From NCBI GenBank assembly GCA_016840905.1, contig JAEORM010000007.1, positions 1 through 20,895 of the forward strand: a DNA stretch of 20,895 bases. Reading direction: 5' to 3'. Made by a program: the position numbers and the translations under genes. Shown here in pieces: positions 1-7,081 of the stretch. This stretch comes from Candidatus Gerdarchaeota archaeon. Lineage in GTDB: Archaea; Asgardarchaeota; Heimdallarchaeia; JABLTI01. Numbering within the stretch: the stretch's first letter is position 1; every line of letters begins with the position of its first letter. The notes under the pieces were generated by a model that was not told where the DNA came from, ran no database searches, and was given only the letters and a program-made list of their open reading frames with translations.

Positions 1-339
1 AAATTTGCTTAAGAGTGTTTGTGCATCGGGAAATGTTTCATCCTCAATAATCGTCATTGTTCCTTCACGACCTAGAGATAATTGTGGGTTCCCTTGCCAA
101 ACATTTGTATAACCATTTTTAATCTCTAATAAATCGCCAAATTTTACTTCGTTAATCTTACTTCCCCATAAACTGAAAGTTAATGTTCCTGTTTCATCAC
201 CAACTTTGAAATCACAAACTCTTGATTTGCCAAATTTTGTATTTACTGTTCGTGGTTCACCGGTAGCAATTATTCTAACACGGACATTTACTCCTGGTTG
301 TTTAACAGGTTCGATATCTTTTATTTTTATAAATTCCAT
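1..339 (-). CDS. Single-stranded DNA-binding OB-fold protein (SOSS-B/RPA-like), 3' end cut by window edge
   Basis: Translating the minus strand from the ATG at 339-337 gives 113 codons open to the window edge, starting MEFIKIKDIEP. The pattern is that of archaeal and eukaryotic short single-stranded-DNA-binding OB-fold proteins. A 'GVNVRVRIIATGEPRTV' strand pair is followed by 'VGDETGTLTFSLWG', then 'GDLLEIKNGYTNVWQGNPQLSLGREG'-type strands ending in 'LSLGREG'. In this family the protein coats single-stranded DNA during replication and repair. A GGTG-containing SD motif lies about 8 bases before the ATG, and a TATA-like GTTAATATATCAAC (minus strand, 366-379) lies upstream. The gene is divergent from the dUTPase, so the two share the 340-517 spacer. 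The C-terminal tail, which often mediates partner binding in this family, is outside the window. Assignment to SOSS-B/RPA-like rather than another OB protein is by motif reading only. Confidence 0.82.
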   Translation of the reverse strand, partial: MEFIKIKDIEPVKQPGVNVRVRIIATGEPRTVNTKFGKSRVCDFKVGDETGTLTFSLWGSKINEVKFGDLLEIKNGYTNVWQGNPQLSLGREGTMTIIEDETFPDAQTLLSKF

Positions 340-517
340 AATATTCACACCAACATTTGTAAGTTGATATATTAACTATAGGAAATACAAACCGTTATTT
401 GTAATTTTCTGATAAAAAGGACTTTTTTAAGATAAATTTGACTATTTTCCAGTAATTTTTTAATGAAGCACCAAATTTTTAACTAAAGGACTATGCTATT
501 CAAATGGAGTAATTTCT

Positions 518-1033
518 ATGACTAAAGGAGCAGGAAAACCTGAAAATAATTTTACAGCAATTTGGATGGGTGATTTTTCAGAAATCATCAAAGATGCAAT
601 TGATATGAAAACTCAATCACAAGTTAATGGATTTGATCTATCGGTAAAAGAGATATTTAGCCTAGAAGGGGAAGGAATAATTGATTTTGATAATTCTAAA
701 AGATCACTACCCGATAATGTTCCAATTGAATTAGTTAATGATGAATATTGGTCACTAACTCCTGGAAGTTATATTGTTAGATATAATGAAGTTGTTTCAG
801 TTCCCATGAATGCTGTAGGAATAATTCAACCACGAAGCACACTAATGCGTATGGGTTCAACTATTATCGGCGCTTGGTGGGATTCTGGTTATTCAGGACG
901 AGGACAAGGATTGTTAATCGTTGGACGACCAATTAAGATTTATAAAAATGCTCGAGTAGCGCAAATTGTATTTATACTCTCCAAAAAAGTAGATTCAGGT
1001 TATAGTGGAACTTATCAAAATGAAGCAAAATAA
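518..1033 (+). CDS. dut: dUTP diphosphatase (dUTPase, dCTP-deaminase/dUTPase superfamily)
   Basis: Hydrolyses dUTP to dUMP and pyrophosphate, keeping uracil out of DNA and supplying dUMP for thymidylate synthesis. The 171-residue protein shows the trimeric dUTPase motif series. 'PRSTLMRMG' at residues 105-113 is the phosphate-binding motif. 'GAWWDSGYSG' at 118-127 carries the catalytic-type aspartate D122, where dCTP deaminases would have a glutamate-containing motif. A C-terminal Gly/Ser-rich 'SGYSGTY' at 160-166 corresponds to the mobile motif 5 that closes over the nucleotide. Length and motif spacing resemble the archaeal forms that sit close to dCTP deaminases in sequence. The ATG at 518 follows GGAG with 8 bases of spacing, so this start is well supported. 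T-rich tracts from 1064 follow the gene. A dCMP deaminase (17870-18430) in the same window feeds the same dUMP pool. A bifunctional dCTP deaminase/dUTPase is not excluded. Confidence 0.83.
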   Translation: MTKGAGKPENNFTAIWMGDFSEIIKDAIDMKTQSQVNGFDLSVKEIFSLEGEGIIDFDNSKRSLPDNVPIELVNDEYWSLTPGSYIVRYNEVVSVPMNAVGIIQPRSTLMRMGSTIIGAWWDSGYSGRGQGLLIVGRPIKIYKNARVAQIVFILSKKVDSGYSGTYQNEAK

Positions 1034-1063
1034 TCTTGATATTTATTACCATTAGATAATTTC

Positions 1064-1121
1064 TTTTTTACTTTTTACTTCTTATATTAGAAAAAATAGA
1101 TTTACTTTTTTTTTCGAAAAA
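1064..1121. terminator. T-tract terminator region between convergent dUTPase and Roadblock genes
   Basis: On the plus strand, T runs at 1064-1069, 1072-1076 and 1106-1114 lie 30-80 bases after the dUTPase stop, as in archaeal oligo-T terminators. The last run is part of the self-complementary TTTTTCGAAAAA (1110-1121). It therefore also gives a short T run on the minus strand about 35 bases after the Roadblock stop. The call rests on base composition only. Confidence 0.5.
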
Positions 1122-1152
1122 TGCTATTACTCACTTCTTAGTTTTTTGTTTT

Positions 1153-1557
1153 TCAAAAAAAAATTCGGAATAAGTCCTCCATTTGTTCAAGGGTTCGTTT
1201 AGCTGGTTGAACAACTAAACCTGCTTTTCTAGCATTTTGACCTTTAAATTTCATTGCCATAGTGAAATGCTCTGATCGTGCTATTAAGAGGCTCCCTTGC
1301 TCGGTTCGGATATTCATATGTCTGAAATTATCCTTCTCATCTTCAAGACTTTGAAGTGCTAATAATGTGCTAATGCTTTTTATGGTATCGATTAGCATTG
1401 CAGCTGTTCCTTCAACATTGATTGATCCTTTATGCTCATGTACACTGCAACATGGTAATCCTTCTTCAGTAGTAAGTACTATATCCGAGGCACCTGAACG
1501 TTCCATTAATTCTCGGAGGATTTTTTCAGCAGTCACATTTATTGATTCATTTTCCAT
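1153..1557 (-). CDS. Roadblock/LC7 domain protein
   Basis: A 134-residue protein that is nearly all one Roadblock/LC7 domain. It has an N-terminal helix (residues 8-22), a strand 'ASDIVLTTEEGLPCCS' (23-38), a long helix with 'AAMLIDTIKSISTLLA' (52-67), and a strand pair 'FRHMNIRTEQGSLLIAR' (78-94) and 'HFTMAMKFKG' (97-106). In bacteria (MglB) and eukaryotes (Ragulator, dynein) this fold dimerises and docks onto Ras-like GTPases or acts as a GAP. Asgard genomes are known for many copies. It lies on the same strand as the operon ending at 1724 but is separated from it by 166 bases and a T/A palindrome terminator, so it probably has its own promoter. A TAAATTTATAG-like element on the minus strand near 1650 is one candidate. 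No strong SD motif precedes the ATG. The partner GTPase is unknown; the Arf-like protein at 7082-7657 is one possibility. A cysteine pair C36-C37 is unexplained. Confidence 0.82.
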   Translation of the reverse strand: MENESINVTAEKILRELMERSGASDIVLTTEEGLPCCSVHEHKGSINVEGTAAMLIDTIKSISTLLALQSLEDEKDNFRHMNIRTEQGSLLIARSEHFTMAMKFKGQNARKAGLVVQPAKRTLEQMEDLFRIFF

Positions 1558-1677
1558 AATAAATCGCCTGTTTTCATAAAGGCTTCAACAATTGAAAGGT
1601 TATAATGACAAAATTATTTTTGCCAATAAGAAAATCACGGTAATACTATAAATTTATTCTGATATTAACACTAATTC

Positions 1678-1692
1678 TTTTTTTCGAAAAAA
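1678..1692 (-). terminator. T7-CG-A6 palindromic terminator after the HEAT-repeat gene
   Basis: TTTTTTTCGAAAAAA lies 32 bases downstream of the HEAT gene stop on the minus strand. It has the same T-CG-A design as the element at 1106-1121. On the minus strand it gives TTTTTTCG followed by an A run, so it can act as an oligo-T stop for the operon ending at 1724. Inferred from composition and position. Confidence 0.45.
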
Positions 1693-1723
1693 TGAAAAAA
1701 CCATTAACTTTTCTTTCTATTAG

Positions 1724-2479
1724 TTAGAAAAGTAATGGATAAGCTAGCTCATGTAGAATTTCATACTTTCTTCTATCAAAATCAGTTTCAGCAAGTAATT
1801 CGTTAATGTAGTTAAACTCGTATTCATTAAGGGCAATCGGGAAAACTTGTTTATCAATGTCTTCTTTTGGTACATCTAAGAATCGTAGAATCAATGGTCC
1901 TAGGTAACCAGTTTCTACATAAATTTGAACAATCCAGTGGAAGAATTTCATAAGTTCTTTAAGAGTGGTATTTTCTATTGCTTCAACGATGATATTATAG
2001 GAAGTCATTAGAGCAGCTCTTCTTGTTAGATAATCTTTTGTATCACCTGTGTCAATTAATGCAGGTAATAAATTAAGATCAGCCCAACCAGCTAGAGCAA
2101 TGATCACTGCATATTGTAAATCTGCTTTGCTTTTCTTTAGAATATCAAGTAAAATTGGCAAGGAAGAGTCATGACCTATTTTTCCAATTGATTCAATGAG
2201 TGCTAGTTTTTTAGCTAAACTTGCTTCATTAAGCTCTTTGTGCAATAATTTAACCAAGTCTTTATTTGGCTTACGTTCATAGACGTTAGCAATAGCCATT
2301 GAACAAGCATTACGAACATTCCAAGAAGGATCATCTAAGCTAGTTATTAAAGCATCAATAGATTGTTGACCACCAACTTCAAGAAGCTTCAATGCACCAC
2401 GTACTCTATCGATTTCTTTTTCGGAACCAAGCCTTCTTTTAGCTATTCCTCTTTGAAATGCTCTTTTAATGAAAGCCAT
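1724..2479 (-). CDS. HEAT-repeat protein, last gene of the AAA+/VWA operon
   Basis: A 251-residue all-helical protein. Residues 22-130 contain repeated paired helices of HEAT type. Examples are 'QQSIDALITSLDDPSWNVRNACSMAIANV', read here in two parts as 'QQSIDALITSL' and 'DDPSWNVRNACSMAIANV', then 'KKLALIESIGKIGHDSSLPI' and 'DLQYAVIIALAGWADLNLLPAL'. Each has the usual conserved Asp/Pro turn and 'VRxxAxxALxxI' spacing. The second half (150-251) is helical but less regular. HEAT repeats act as protein-binding scaffolds, and no catalytic motif is visible. The ATG at 2479 follows AGGAGGGT placed inside the end of the preceding ORF, whose stop is only one base before this start, so the two are translationally linked. 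A T-tract palindrome follows at 1678-1692. It probably serves as adaptor for the AAA+ and VWA proteins upstream; that role is inferred from context. Confidence 0.8.
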   Translation of the reverse strand: MAFIKRAFQRGIAKRRLGSEKEIDRVRGALKLLEVGGQQSIDALITSLDDPSWNVRNACSMAIANVYERKPNKDLVKLLHKELNEASLAKKLALIESIGKIGHDSSLPILLDILKKSKADLQYAVIIALAGWADLNLLPALIDTGDTKDYLTRRAALMTSYNIIVEAIENTTLKELMKFFHWIVQIYVETGYLGPLILRFLDVPKEDIDKQVFPIALNEYEFNYINELLAETDFDRRKYEILHELAYPLLF

Positions 2480-2480
2480 C

Positions 2481-3038
2481 TTAAGGACCCTCCTGTTGAC
2501 TAACTATTTCCTCTATAAGGACTCTTACAGAAGCTAGTTTTGATTGGCTCATCTTTTGAAGGTGAGTGTAGTCAATGTTTTTCCTTACTCCACTTGAAGC
2601 ATATAATGTATCTGGAGCTCTTCCAGTTTCTTCGTCAATTTCTTCATCTTTCTTTTGTGATGCTACAAAATCTAGTAGTTCTTTTGAAACGTCAATTGCT
2701 CGAGTATAGATAGGTACATCCCAAGGTGATATAGGATTTTCATCCAAAGCACCAACTGTTAATAAAGTACCAACTACCATTCTATCTAATTTCTTAAACA
2801 TAATAATATCAGGGAAACCTGGTGTAGGCATGACAAAATTCTCACGATATAATAAACTGTGATTGTGTAGGATTAAAAGCTGTTCTAAACTGATTGATTC
2901 GTCATCAAGTTCAAAGATATAGATTGGTTTGTAATCAACTATAACGTAACCGTAGTATTGGAATGCTTTGCTACCTTGAAGCCATTCGCCAACATTAACA
3001 CATTGGTTTTTATTTAAGAATTTGATATATTCATCCAA
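2481..3038 (-). CDS. Unknown protein; in-frame continuation of the zincin-like ORF after a single TGA
   Basis: I do not recognise this 185-residue ORF. It is mixed alpha/beta, with strands such as 'YYGYVIVDYKPIYIFELDD', an Asp/Glu-rich linker 'KKDEEIDEETGR' near residues 129-140 and a helical end. The first usable start is TTG at 3038, and no good SD motif lies before it, unlike its neighbours. The frame is the same as that of the upstream gene ending at 3087. Between that TGA and the TTG there is no other stop. The 16 intervening codons read GYWRKTWNIYENVWDQ, which looks like ordinary protein. The two ORFs may therefore be one gene of about 538 codons interrupted by TGA through readthrough, mutation or sequence error. 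If separate, initiation is at TTG 3038 or a rarer codon such as ATT at 3062. Its end overlaps the SD motif of the HEAT gene. Confidence 0.6.
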   Translation of the reverse strand: MDEYIKFLNKNQCVNVGEWLQGSKAFQYYGYVIVDYKPIYIFELDDESISLEQLLILHNHSLLYRENFVMPTPGFPDIIMFKKLDRMVVGTLLTVGALDENPISPWDVPIYTRAIDVSKELLDFVASQKKDEEIDEETGRAPDTLYASSGVRKNIDYTHLQKMSQSKLASVRVLIEEIVSQQEGP

Positions 3039-3086
3039 TTGGTCCCAAACATTCTCATAAATGTTCCAAGTTTTTCGCCAATAACC

Positions 3087-4076
3087 TCAACTATCAGCAT
3101 GCCAGTAAACATTAGTAGATTGTGTTGATTCACGAAGGTCTTTAATGATTTTTCTTACATCAGACCCAGCACCAATCTTGTTAATTAGGTCTAAATCACT
3201 ATGCATCTCGAGTATTGCTTTTATGATTTCTCTTGGTTGGTCTTTGATCTCTTCGAAAGCTCTTATTATTAATTCATATGATAATCTATTGATAGGTGGT
3301 CCATAGATTGGTTTGAGTAATTTTGGTAAACTACTAAATGGATATTCACCTTTCTCGAGAATTTTTTGACCAATTGAGAAATGAATGTAATTAGCCAAAG
3401 CTTCAGAAATGATACCTGTAAGGTTCTTTTTCTTGATCAGATCAGCTCGTTTATTTAGGAAAGTAATTATTTCAAGCATGAAATTTTGGAAGAGAGATAC
3501 TTTTCTGGATGATTCAGGAGGAACATAGAATTCTTGTACGCCAAAAGTTGATAGTGTTCGAATTACTGCAACCATATCTTGGAAATAAGGTAATCCCCAG
3601 GTGATATTTCTACTATCTTTTAATCCATGAGCATTATTCATAATTAATTCTTTAATGATTAAGTCCATTCGATAAATTTGTGTTTGAGTATTGCTATCAT
3701 TGGAAGCACTTTTATCAGCGAAATATGCATGAGCAAAAGCATGTATAAACATCATTCGTAAAGAGAAATCTCTTTCAGGCGTATCTTTAAGTTCAAAAGG
3801 CAAACTTAGATAGATCATTGTTGGTTTACTTGGGAATACTGAAATACATTCGTCAGCTAAGTAATTTCTTGTTCGTGATTTTCGTAATGTTTCTATTATT
3901 TCTTGTGAAAGAACAGCATGTGGACTTCCACCTAATTCCATTACTTGATATAAACTAGCATGCAACTCGGGATCTATAAAGACCAATACTTTATAATCCT
4001 CTGGACATTCACCAACAAATTCCTCGAAATCTTTTCTTGCTTGTTTATATATTTCAACTACTCGTGGATTGTCCAA
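3087..4076 (-). CDS. Zincin-like protein with degenerate HExxH (HAFAH), operon member
   Basis: Not a gene I can name. The ORF is open from a TTG at 4097 (336 residues). A second TTG at 4076 lies 8 bases behind GGAGAG (4090-4085), so I place the start there; the first seven residues would then not be translated. The upstream VWA coding sequence overlaps this start. Numbered from 4097, residues 118-124 read 'IHAFAHA' followed by tyrosine and phenylalanine, the shape of a zincin 'HExxH' helix with the catalytic Glu replaced by Ala. Residues 229-235 read 'SEALANY', which resembles the 'EGLAEY'-type third-ligand helix of gluzincins. Zinc ligands (H119, H123, possibly E230) could be kept while protease activity is lost. 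The rest is predicted mainly helical from sequence. It ends at TGA (3087-3089), after which the same frame stays open into the next ORF. The zincin reading is a motif-level inference. Confidence 0.65.
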   Translation of the reverse strand: MDNPRVVEIYKQARKDFEEFVGECPEDYKVLVFIDPELHASLYQVMELGGSPHAVLSQEIIETLRKSRTRNYLADECISVFPSKPTMIYLSLPFELKDTPERDFSLRMMFIHAFAHAYFADKSASNDSNTQTQIYRMDLIIKELIMNNAHGLKDSRNITWGLPYFQDMVAVIRTLSTFGVQEFYVPPESSRKVSLFQNFMLEIITFLNKRADLIKKKNLTGIISEALANYIHFSIGQKILEKGEYPFSSLPKLLKPIYGPPINRLSYELIIRAFEEIKDQPREIIKAILEMHSDLDLINKIGAGSDVRKIIKDLRESTQSTNVYWHADS

Positions 4077-5451
4077 GTCGCATACTCTCCATAACAATGG
4101 TTTTAGCTAATTCATCCATCCTTGATGGATCAATAATTACTGGATAGGTTATACCCCTTAGAGTTCTACGAGTATCCTGCCAAATATCAGTATACTTCAT
4201 TCTTTCTGAACCTATTAAGAAGTAAGAAACTTTCCAAGTTCTACTTTGGTCTCTAATAGCTTCTCTTAGAAGGCTATTCAATTCAATGTAACAATTTCTG
4301 CTAATGGGATCAATATCATCGCGTTCTTCCTCAAAATAATTGAGAAGACTTGCGGTTGGTTTTGGTTCATAACCTGGGATAAGCTCATTAGGACGTCCAT
4401 CTGTAACGATTATTAGATGGATATCTCTATCTTGAGTATTCTTTTTAACTCTCGCATGCTCAATTGCTGCTTTTACAGAAGCACTCATAGGGGTTCTTCC
4501 TTTAGCAGTAGCTGTTAGGAGAAACCTTTCTAAGTCCGAATCAGTTGAAACTATTCTTCGAGCTTTCGAGATAGGGACAACTGCAGTTCGGAAGGCTTTT
4601 TGATTTGAACGTCTTGTTCTTCCTTGTTTTTTGAAATAATAGAAAATTGCTAGAGAAGTTAATAATGCTCCTTCAAGTCTTGAGAAATGAGTGTTTTGAA
4701 CAACATTTCTCATGGATTGAGAAGTATCAACTATCAAATAAATTTGAGCATTTCTATCTTTCTTCATAACAACAATATCATCAATATCAATTGATTTAGG
4801 GGGAATGTGTTGAGAAGTAAGTATCGAATGTTGGAATGTTTTCTTCTTATGGATTTTTCCACGAGGACGAACAATAGTATCAGTAATAGGTCGAGCTGGT
4901 AGTTGTCGTGTTAACCAATTTCCTAATTGATTCCCTAAGAAATCCATTACTTCTTCTCGTTTAATACGCATTTTATGTCCAAATCGATCAGTTATTTCAA
5001 TATCAGTTAATTCTTCAAGTGTTCGGAGTGATTCGGTCAATTGCTTTTTGTATTCAGCAGAGCCTTCAAATCCTTTGAGGTGTTTTTGAATGAATTCTTC
5101 GATTTCTTCTTTAGTTTGTAATTCACCCATATTAACTTTCAACAAAGCATCAGGTAATGCATTATTACCGAGGTATTCGAGAATATCTAATTCCCGAATA
5201 AGATCCTCTTCCTCTAAGGGGGTTAAAGGAGTGATCAATAATCTTCTTTGAATATTTTTCACTGCAACAGCATTTTCTAAAGCCATACCTAATACTAAAG
5301 CCTCTCGAGAGCTTTGACCTTTCCGTGGGTCACGCCACTTCTGTAAAACACTTGCAGCATCGGCAAAGTCAAACACAAAATCAGGGTCGCGCCACATGGT
5401 AAAAGGATCTGTGAACCTTTCGCGAGTGATCATGTGTATTCTATGAGGCAT
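4054..5451 (-). CDS. VWA-domain protein (CoxE/BchD-like partner of AAA+ ATPase)
   Basis: A 465-residue protein with a C-terminal von Willebrand A domain from about residue 235. The metal-ion-dependent adhesion site is complete: 'DTSQS' (D242, S244, S246), T320 in 'GRTPM' and D351 in 'VTDGRP'. The N-terminal half is helical and charged, with an acidic 'EEEDLIRELD' region at 80-89 and a basic 'RPRGKIHKKK' stretch at 195-204. AAA+ (MoxR or BchI type) plus VWA pairs are known as chaperone-like machines that insert metals or activate enzymes; the AAA+ gene lies directly upstream with a 49-base gap. The ATG at 5451 is preceded by GGAGAG about 9 bases upstream, supporting this start. The 3' end overlaps the next gene. 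No signal peptide or membrane segment is visible, so it should be cytoplasmic. Its client is not shown by the sequence. Confidence 0.85.
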   Translation of the reverse strand: MPHRIHMITRERFTDPFTMWRDPDFVFDFADAASVLQKWRDPRKGQSSREALVLGMALENAVAVKNIQRRLLITPLTPLEEEDLIRELDILEYLGNNALPDALLKVNMGELQTKEEIEEFIQKHLKGFEGSAEYKKQLTESLRTLEELTDIEITDRFGHKMRIKREEVMDFLGNQLGNWLTRQLPARPITDTIVRPRGKIHKKKTFQHSILTSQHIPPKSIDIDDIVVMKKDRNAQIYLIVDTSQSMRNVVQNTHFSRLEGALLTSLAIFYYFKKQGRTRRSNQKAFRTAVVPISKARRIVSTDSDLERFLLTATAKGRTPMSASVKAAIEHARVKKNTQDRDIHLIIVTDGRPNELIPGYEPKPTASLLNYFEEERDDIDPISRNCYIELNSLLREAIRDQSRTWKVSYFLIGSERMKYTDIWQDTRRTLRGITYPVIIDPSRMDELAKTIVMESMRLGQSTSS

Positions 5452-5500
5452 TTCATCTGCTCTCCATTTTTTTAGCTAATTTTTTCAACTGATATTTTTT

Positions 5501-7063
5501 CTATATATGATCTACTAATAGCAACTGTTCATAACTTGCTTTGAGTTGCTCAATGACTTTTTCTTGTACTTTCTTTGGTTGTTTTTCCATTCCATCATAG
5601 GTGATAATGATTTGTGCAAGTTCTTCATCTGTGAGTGCTTTCATTTTATCAATATCCTCTGAAATTGATTCAACGGTTGTTAATTCACCCTCAGCTTTGA
5701 TTGTTCGTCTCAACATAGCTTTTACTTCTTGCAATGAATCATTGATAAGATTTCTTGGAATATCAAACAATTCAACAAGTCTTTTTGCATCGTCTAATGT
5801 TAACATAGCAACATCATCTTGGATATAAAACTCATCTTTACGTAAGACAGTTTCACCAATAAGACTGTAAAGAGTACGTAAGTCAACATGTGGTGTTCGT
5901 TCAGGATCATGAATATCAATCAATGATTTGAAGAACATGTCTCGAGTGACTTTTTTACGTGCATATGCTTCTGATTCACCAGCTTTTAATGCATTAGGAA
6001 TTGATAAGTCAGCCATTAAAGCAACGAACTGGATTGCTAATTTACTTACTCCTTTACTACCAAAAGCTTTGACATTTTCCAAGAGCTTGATGAGAGAAGG
6101 ATTTGCAGTCATCTCGTTAAGATTTAAAGTTAAATGTTCTTTGAACATATCTTCAACGATAGCAACACGTTCTAGCTTTGTTCTTGCGGGCCAGAGAACT
6201 TCTGGGATACGATTGATAATAGGTTGTGCTTCTTCACCGAAAACACTAAGAGGAGCGTTTGAGGTAAAGATCATTGCACCATCAACAAAAACAGGTCTAC
6301 CTTGAATGGAATATTTTATTCCACTAGGATCTTCTAAGAAACCCATTAATGCTTCAAGGAAATTAAGTGGTAAACGCTGAATTTCGTTTACAACAACAAA
6401 ACCTTGAGAAAGCACACCAACTTTATGAGCCATAGGTGAGAAAGTTGTAGAAGTTTGACCACCAAAGAGTTGTTCTAGGTTTTCAACTCCTGCAAGTAAC
6501 ATATATAATCCTTCAGGGTCATTTCTTGGATCAATTTGAGCGACATTTACAACGGTTTTATCAGCTTTTACAGCATTTAATGCTTTAATAACATCATCAG
6601 CATTTAAACCTACTACTTCAGCAGTTCTATTAAGATTAACATCTTGTGAAAGTACTTTCTTGAGAGATTCTTCAACATTCTTTTTACAGAAAGGACACAA
6701 GTTTTGTAAAACTTCAGCAGAACCTTGAGGGTCTTGCTTGAAAGTCTCAGTTAGAAGAACTAAATAACCAGCATCTTCATTGAAAGGGCAACCAGCAATA
6801 TGCCATTTTCTTTGATTAATTGCTCTCGTAAGATGTTTGAGAATTGTTCTTGCAAAGAGTGTTTTAGCTTCACCAGTAGGACCTATTAAGAGGACCTTAC
6901 CTGAGACAGCTATTTTATCCATGACAATTCCTTTGGAATGTTCGTTACCTCGAACAGCTGGATCATCATTTATCTCTTTTCTAAGTTCAGGTTCGTTCAA
7001 TAATCTCCTGACAGAGCAACCTTTATACCCTTTTTTAGCTAATGAAGCAATTGTTTCAGTCAT
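5501..7063 (-). CDS. AAA+ ATPase, MoxR/PrkA-like, with a cysteine-containing insertion
   Basis: A 520-residue ATPase. Walker A is 'GPTGEAKT' at 61-68; the Ala before Lys is usual in MoxR proteins. Walker B is 'VVVNEI' at 223-228, with Asn where the Mg-coordinating Asp normally sits and the catalytic Glu kept. Sensor 1 is 'FTSNAP' (266-271), and an 'NRI' at 284-286 may hold the arginine finger. Between Walker A and B, 'GCPFNEDAG' (91-99) and 'LCPFCKK' (122-128) place Cys 92, 123 and 126 where PrkA-type ATPases have a similar 'PMxEEPL...LCPxC' stretch; zinc binding is possible. The C-terminal 150 residues are helical. The ATG at 7063 has only a weak GTGAGTG upstream. It is the second gene of the operon, 18 bases after the pseudo-GTPase and followed by the VWA gene, so it is likely the motor of that complex. 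Whether it is closer to MoxR or PrkA needs a profile search. Confidence 0.83.
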   Translation of the reverse strand: MTETIASLAKKGYKGCSVRRLLNEPELRKEINDDPAVRGNEHSKGIVMDKIAVSGKVLLIGPTGEAKTLFARTILKHLTRAINQRKWHIAGCPFNEDAGYLVLLTETFKQDPQGSAEVLQNLCPFCKKNVEESLKKVLSQDVNLNRTAEVVGLNADDVIKALNAVKADKTVVNVAQIDPRNDPEGLYMLLAGVENLEQLFGGQTSTTFSPMAHKVGVLSQGFVVVNEIQRLPLNFLEALMGFLEDPSGIKYSIQGRPVFVDGAMIFTSNAPLSVFGEEAQPIINRIPEVLWPARTKLERVAIVEDMFKEHLTLNLNEMTANPSLIKLLENVKAFGSKGVSKLAIQFVALMADLSIPNALKAGESEAYARKKVTRDMFFKSLIDIHDPERTPHVDLRTLYSLIGETVLRKDEFYIQDDVAMLTLDDAKRLVELFDIPRNLINDSLQEVKAMLRRTIKAEGELTTVESISEDIDKMKALTDEELAQIIITYDGMEKQPKKVQEKVIEQLKASYEQLLLVDHI

Positions 7064-7081
7064 TTTTCATACACTCACAAA

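Noticed and set aside
518..1033. Plain dCTP deaminase
   Set aside because: The motif after the Ser-Thr loop reads GAWWDSGYSG with Asp in the dUTPase position, and a Gly-rich C-terminal motif is present; dUTPase fits better.
3087..3089. Selenocysteine codon at the in-frame TGA
   Set aside because: No catalytic Cys/Sec-like context surrounds the site and no SECIS-like structure was identified; kept only as an item to test.
1153..4056. Genome-wide recoding of TGA as tryptophan
   Set aside because: Several genes with complete domains end at TGA at the expected length (Roadblock, VWA, helicase), so TGA works as a stop here.
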